From Herbaspirillum sp. meg3 (GTDB taxonomy: Bacteria; Pseudomonadota; Gammaproteobacteria; Burkholderiales; Burkholderiaceae_D): a DNA stretch of 64,000 bases. Each line of letters opens with the position of its first letter. Position 1 is the stretch's first letter. Positions 60,062 to 64,000 of the stretch are shown here, one piece after another. The position numbers and the translations under genes were made by a program. The notes beneath the pieces are model-generated. The model did not search any database, was not told where the DNA came from, and worked only from the letters and a program-made list of their open reading frames with translations. The stretch is from NCBI RefSeq assembly GCF_002257565.1, contig NZ_CP022736.1, positions 1,116,001-1,180,000 of the forward strand, given 5' to 3'.

Positions 60062-61774
60062 ATGAAAACCACTGCAAAACGTCGGGAAATGAAAATAGGT
60101 ACACGTCTTGGCATCGGCTTCTCGCTGGTGTTTCTGCTGATGATCGGGCTGACCGTCCTGAGCATCATCGAAGTCAATGCAATCGAAAATAACTTACGCA
60201 CGATCAATGACATCAACTCCGTCAAGCAAGACGAAGCTGTCAGCATGCGCAGCAGCATCCATGAACGCGCCATCGCCCTGCGCGACATGACGCTGGTGGA
60301 TCAGGCCGGCTTGTCTGACGCGCTGAATACGGTTGCCCGGCTTGATCGTCAATACCGTGAATCTCAGGCAGCGTTGGCCCGCGAAGTCAGCGATGGCAGA
60401 CACACCGATGCGGATGAGCAGGCGCTGTTCGCCGCCATCGACACCGTCGAAGGCCGTGTCACACCGCTGGTGGCTCAGGCCGTTGCCATGCGTCAGGCCG
60501 GGCAGGCAGACCAGGCGCGCGAGTTTTTGCTGAGCCGCGTCAAACCGGAGTTCGTCAACTGGTTGCAGGCGATCAATAATTTCATCTCCATGGAGACGCG
60601 CAAGAATCAACAGGAGTCGGATAAGGCCAGACACCGCGCCGCCGGCTTTGAGGCATTCATGGTGCTGCTGTGCCTGATCGCGATCGGTATCGGTTCGGTG
60701 GTGGCGATGCTGGTGGTGCGCCGGGTCAAACGCATCGTCGGCGCCGAGCCGTGGGAAGTGACTGCACTGGCGCAGGCAGTTGATCGCGGCGAGCTGTATC
60801 GCCAGGTCGATACACCGGAAACATCCCACGGCCAGGCCAGCATCATGGGAGCGTTGGCCAGCATGAGCCGCAATCTGAAATCGACCGTGACCGAAGTGCG
60901 CCGCACCTCGGAACAGGTCGCCGTCACCAGCCGGCAGATTGTGCAAGGCAATCTGGATCTGTCCGAGCGCACAGAAAATCAGGCGGGGTCTTTGCAAGTG
61001 ACTGCATCCACCATGGAGCAACTGACCGCAACAGTAAAGAGCAATGCAGACAGCGCGGGTGAAGCCAACCGCCTGGCCGTCAGCGCTTCCAATATCGCCG
61101 TCGAAGGCGGCGCCATTGTGGAAGAAGTCGTGCAGACCATGAACTCCATCGACGAGTCATCGCGAAAGATCGTCGATATCATCGCCGTCATCGACGGTAT
61201 CGCTTTTCAGACCAATATCCTCGCCTTGAATGCCGCCGTGGAAGCCGCACGTGCCGGTGAACTGGGACGCGGTTTTGCCGTCGTTGCGACCGAAGTCAGA
61301 ACGCTGGCGCAGCGCAGCTCCGCCGCTGCCAAAGAGATCAAGTCGCTGATCGACGATTCGGTGGCGAAGGTGGAATTGGGCAGCGAACTGGTCAAACGTG
61401 CGGGCCTGACCATGCAGGAGGTCGTCGGCAGTGTGCGTCACGTGACCGACGTCGTCGGCGAGATCAGCGCTGCCAGTGTCGAGCAGAGTGCAGGCATCGC
61501 CGAAGTCAACCGGGCGATTGCACGCATCGATCTGGCAACCCAGCAGAACGCCGCGCTGGTTGAAGAAGCGACTGTCGCCGCCAACGCCTTGCGTACGCAG
61601 GCTGACACGCTCAGCCAGGTGGTTGGATTCTTCAAACTGGACGAGTTCGAAGCCGAGACCATTGTTGCCGAGCAGCAGATTGTCATGGTTCCCGCAGCCA
61701 GGAAACCGAAACCCGGCGCCTCGATCCGTGCGCGCAGGCCTGCCTTGGGAATGCACGCAGTTGATATCTATTGA
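60062..61774 (+). CDS. Methyl-accepting chemotaxis protein
   Basis: A chemoreceptor of about 570 residues: TM1 at about 10-35 (IGTRLGIGFSLVFLLMIGLTVLSI), a helical periplasmic domain with YRESQAALAREVSD and METRKNQQESDKA, TM2 near 210-230 (FMVLLCLIAIGIGSVVAMLVVRRVKRIVGAEPWE), HAMP, and a signalling domain with IDGIAFQTNILALNAAVEAARAGELGRGFAVVATEVRTLAQRS. The starting Met is ambiguous: two adjacent ATGs follow GGAGG; I use the second. A terminator follows. It ends with a polar tail (RARRPALGMHAVDIY) and no NWETF motif. Its ligand is unknown. Confidence 0.92.
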   Translation: MKTTAKRREMKIGTRLGIGFSLVFLLMIGLTVLSIIEVNAIENNLRTINDINSVKQDEAVSMRSSIHERAIALRDMTLVDQAGLSDALNTVARLDRQYRESQAALAREVSDGRHTDADEQALFAAIDTVEGRVTPLVAQAVAMRQAGQADQAREFLLSRVKPEFVNWLQAINNFISMETRKNQQESDKARHRAAGFEAFMVLLCLIAIGIGSVVAMLVVRRVKRIVGAEPWEVTALAQAVDRGELYRQVDTPETSHGQASIMGALASMSRNLKSTVTEVRRTSEQVAVTSRQIVQGNLDLSERTENQAGSLQVTASTMEQLTATVKSNADSAGEANRLAVSASNIAVEGGAIVEEVVQTMNSIDESSRKIVDIIAVIDGIAFQTNILALNAAVEAARAGELGRGFAVVATEVRTLAQRSSAAAKEIKSLIDDSVAKVELGSELVKRAGLTMQEVVGSVRHVTDVVGEISAASVEQSAGIAEVNRAIARIDLATQQNAALVEEATVAANALRTQADTLSQVVGFFKLDEFEAETIVAEQQIVMVPAARKPKPGASIRARRPALGMHAVDIY

Positions 61775-61825
61775 TTCTGATGTGCTGAGGTTCTGAGGTT
61801 CTATCTGGCACAGCGCCAGACAGGG

Positions 61826-61855
61826 AAAAGGACGCCGAGTTGGCGTCCTTTTTTT
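61826..61855 (+). terminator. Intrinsic terminator of the chemoreceptor gene
   Basis: AAAGGACGCC pairs with GGCGTCCTTT across a GAGTT loop and is followed by T7. It lies 51 bp after the stop. Confidence 0.88.
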
Positions 61856-61921
61856 ATGGTGATGAAGCGGCTCCCCAATCGCTCAGTTCTACTTGCAGAT
61901 CGCTGATCCGGTTCCACGTAG

Positions 61922-61937
61922 CTATACCTTGGTATAG
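61922..61937. promoter_or_regulatory. 7-2-7 palindrome before the soluble two-component pair
   Basis: CTATACC-TT-GGTATAG is a perfect inverted repeat with the 7-2-7 spacing used by NarL-type regulators. It lies about 96 bp before the histidine kinase start and can serve as an autoregulatory site of the response regulator; base identities do not match the NarL heptamer itself. Confidence 0.45.
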
Positions 61938-62032
61938 GCCGCTCAATCCAAAGTGGAATGGAACTGCAGAGAGCCCAAGACTAAGATGTGTTCACGACAA
62001 CTCAAGATCATAAGAACAGGAGCATTGATGTC

Positions 62033-62887
62033 ATGGATACCGCACCTCATCCCCGCTTTGTTCGCGTTGCTCAGGCACAAGGGAAGCATTCGCCCGGTTG
62101 CCCGGTCGCTGGCTTTTCAGATGTGGGATCAACTCCCGATCCCGCGCGGGTTTCGCCTCAGTTTTCGACGCAGCCGGCCGGTTCGCCCGAGCAAGACCTT
62201 GCCGTGCAGGAAAGACTGAAGCTGGCGCGTGACCTGCATGACGGTTTCTTGCAGGACATCACGGCAACGCTGATGCAGATGCGGGCTGAACTGGCATTGC
62301 AGAAGAAAGGGCAGAAGGACGGGCGTGAACAAGCTCAAGCTCATACTCATACACATGCTCATACGATGCCGGGCGGTCATCTGGAACGCGCCATCCTGAT
62401 GGCGGAAGATACTGTCGCCAGAATGCGCCGACGCGTCGGCGAACTGCGTCAACCGCTTGCCGTACCGGCGAAGCCAGAATTCCGGGAGCTTTGCACCGCC
62501 TTGCAGGAACACCTCCATCGCACCCTGCAATACAGCGGCACCACTCTGCAATTCGATGCCTGTCCTGAGTTGCCGATGGAACAGGAACCATTGCACGAAG
62601 TGCTGCAGATCGCCGGCGAGGCCGTCGCCAATGCGCTCAAGCACGGTGCGGCGGACCACATCGCTTGTACGGTGCGCAGCCTGCATGGCGTCGTAACGGT
62701 CACTGTCAGCGACAACGGCGGCGGTTTTCAAATTGACTTATCCAAACGGAGGACGCAAGCAGCCTTCGGCCTGACCGGCATGAAAGAACGCGCTGCATTG
62801 CTTTGCGGCGATGTGGAGGTGATCAATACCGTCTCCCGCGGCGTCACAGTCAGGTTGCAATTTCCGCATCCACTGGTTGCGCATTGA
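62033..62887 (+). CDS. Soluble histidine kinase (NarX/HisKA_3 type)
   Basis: A 284-residue kinase without membrane helices. After a disordered N-terminal stretch of about 50 residues, the HisKA_3 dimerisation domain has the phospho-accepting His in LARDLHDGFLQDITATLMQMRAEL. A Gln/Ala/His/Thr repeat (QAQAHTHTHAHT) lies within the domain's connecting region. HATPase_c follows with the N-box GEAVANALKHG, the G1 motif DNGGGF and the G2 motif GLTGMKERAALL. It is 51 bp upstream of a NarL-type regulator. Absence of a sensor domain suggests another protein supplies the signal. The start may also be a GTG 15 codons earlier. Confidence 0.87.
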   Translation: MDTAPHPRFVRVAQAQGKHSPGCPVAGFSDVGSTPDPARVSPQFSTQPAGSPEQDLAVQERLKLARDLHDGFLQDITATLMQMRAELALQKKGQKDGREQAQAHTHTHAHTMPGGHLERAILMAEDTVARMRRRVGELRQPLAVPAKPEFRELCTALQEHLHRTLQYSGTTLQFDACPELPMEQEPLHEVLQIAGEAVANALKHGAADHIACTVRSLHGVVTVTVSDNGGGFQIDLSKRRTQAAFGLTGMKERAALLCGDVEVINTVSRGVTVRLQFPHPLVAH

Positions 62888-62938
62888 ATTGCGTTTTGTT
62901 TCTGCATCTCATCATTCAATTTCTGAACGGAGCCCATC

Positions 62939-63589
62939 ATGACCACCATGACCAATGCAACGTCTTCCGAGCCGATTTCCATCTTGCTGGTCGACGACCA
63001 TCCGATGATCCGTCTCGGCCTGCGTCAGATCATCGAAAGCGAGCCGCTCTTTTTGTTGGCCGGAGAGGCGGAAAACGGTGTTGTCGCAGTAGAGAAGTTT
63101 GAGTTGCTGCGACCGGATCTGGTGCTGATGGATTTGAACATGCCGGAGATGGACGGCATGGAGGCCATCAGCCGCATACGCGCGATTGCTCCCAAGGCGC
63201 ATGTGGTGATCCTGACCTCGCTGGATGGCGAAGAAGATGTCTTCCGGGGATTGAAGGCAGGTGCGCGTGGCTACTTGCTCAAGGATGCCCCGCCGTCGCA
63301 GATCGTGGAGTGCATTCTTGCCGTGATGCGCGGCAATAAATACGTCAGCCCCTATATGGCCGGAAAGCTGGCGGCACGCGTCGAACACGAGGCATTGTCG
63401 GAACGGGAGCTGGAGATACTGCAGTGGCTCTCCGAAGGTAAAAGCAACAAGGAAATCGCGCGACTGGCGCTAGTCACCGAAGGTACGATCAAGTTCCATG
63501 TCAACAATATCCTCTTCAAGATGTCCGCGGCCACGCGCACGGGGGCGGTAGTCAATGGCCTCAAGCGGGCGGTGATTTCCTTGCACTGA
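62939..63589 (+). CDS. NarL-type response regulator
   Basis: A 216-residue regulator: receiver with LLVDDHPMIRLGLRQIIESEP, phospho-acceptor Asp in LVLMDLNMPEMDGMEA and VVILTSLDGEEDVFRGLKAGARGYLLKD; C-terminal LuxR HTH with LSERELEILQWLSEGKSNKEIARLALVTEGTIKFHVNNILFKMSAATRTGAV. The ATG follows GGAGCCCATC. It is the partner of the soluble kinase upstream. The two overlap in style with NarX/NarL pairs, but the signal is unknown. Confidence 0.93.
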   Translation: MTTMTNATSSEPISILLVDDHPMIRLGLRQIIESEPLFLLAGEAENGVVAVEKFELLRPDLVLMDLNMPEMDGMEAISRIRAIAPKAHVVILTSLDGEEDVFRGLKAGARGYLLKDAPPSQIVECILAVMRGNKYVSPYMAGKLAARVEHEALSERELEILQWLSEGKSNKEIARLALVTEGTIKFHVNNILFKMSAATRTGAVVNGLKRAVISLH

Positions 63590-63609
63590 ATCGGCGCTGG
63601 CAATGTGTT

Positions 63610-63846
63610 TCAGAATTTTCCCTTGGCGATCTTGCGAGCGGCATAGAAGCGTGCCATCTCGATGGCCTGTTCCTTGCTGCGGAATTCCTGCGTCCCGGCG
63701 ACGGCCTGGCGCTGGAGAACCAGCGTGCTCTTGTAGGCGGCAGCACGGCCGCGATAAATCGTCAGATAGGACGTCCACGCCGTCGACGAAAGAGTGGGGT
63801 AGGCCTCCAGCACTACTTCATATTGTCCGATGACTTCGATATGCAT
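63610..63846 (-). CDS. Small hypothetical protein
   Basis: A 78-residue protein (MHIEVIGQYEVVLEAYPTLSSTAWTSYLTIYRGRAAAYKSTLVLQRQAVAGTQEFRSKEQAIEMARFYAARKIAKGKF). I do not recognise a family. A beta-rich first half and a helical, basic second half are visible. The start is the second of two adjacent ATGs, with GGAAAG seven bases upstream; the first is possible. It is convergent with the response regulator gene. The bases up to 64000 show no further gene. Confidence 0.7.
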   Translation of the reverse strand: MHIEVIGQYEVVLEAYPTLSSTAWTSYLTIYRGRAAAYKSTLVLQRQAVAGTQEFRSKEQAIEMARFYAARKIAKGKF

Positions 63847-64000
63847 CATGCGTCTTTCCGTTTTTAGTAAATCCGATGACTGACTGTGTCCGTCCAATTA
63901 CGCTCTTCAAAATGCACCTTTCAAACTGTGCTTCTCTCAGCATTGTCCAATGATGCGGACGGACACCGTGCAACTCAACTGTGTACAAATTCCGACGAAT

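Overview
The window looks like chromosomal DNA from a betaproteobacterium, most likely an Oxalobacteraceae member close to Herbaspirillum. This rests on overall style: moderately high GC, Neisseria-type trimeric porin, LivKHMGF and 5-oxoprolinase modules, MctP-type symporter with DUF3311 partner, minor-pilin operon next to ribD/ribE, and several cytosolic-tailed chemoreceptors. It is a guess from family content, not a database match. I found no tRNA, rRNA, CRISPR array, insertion sequence, prophage or replication origin.

Layout. 1-4360: the end of a gluconate/idonate catabolic operon (GntP permease, FGGY kinase, 5-keto-gluconate reductase, idonate dehydrogenase). 4461-8405: a monocarboxylate symporter with its small partner and a long AI-2E family permease. 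8672-11531: a GGDEF protein with an altered active-site motif, and an Old Yellow Enzyme under a palindromic operator. 11834-16855: ribE and ribD preceded by five minor pilin genes without pilY1. 17077-24182: small housekeeping genes, a zinc metallopeptidase, a FadE-type acyl-CoA dehydrogenase and an aldo/keto reductase. 24264-25811: a Cache-domain chemoreceptor.

26090-40627 is the most coherent accessory block. A fused 5-oxoprolinase is divergent from a branched-chain-amino-acid-type ABC transporter (livKHMGF). That operon continues into a D-glutamate cyclase family protein and an NTF2-like protein, then come a porin, a chemoreceptor and a MarR-type regulator. The simplest reading is uptake and sensing of an amino acid or its cyclic lactam, with conversion through 5-oxoproline to glutamate.

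40653-57016 is regulatory and stress-related. It holds a MocR regulator beside a GNAT acetyltransferase, an azoreductase, two paralogous haloperoxidase-like hydrolases (one with a Tat signal), and a pirin with a divergent LysR regulator. It also has an AraC regulator, a very large hybrid pseudokinase/histidine kinase with a receiver-only response regulator, tandem XapX proteins, an isochorismatase-like hydrolase, and an amidohydrolase-DoxX-hydrolase-Dps operon. 57111-63846 carries an orphan FixJ-like regulator, two membrane proteins (DUF1275, TMEM175-like), a third chemoreceptor with a FliA-like -10 box, and a soluble NarX/NarL-like two-component pair. Three of the proteins have unusual domain features and several intergenic regions carry strong inverted repeats; these are listed in the findings.
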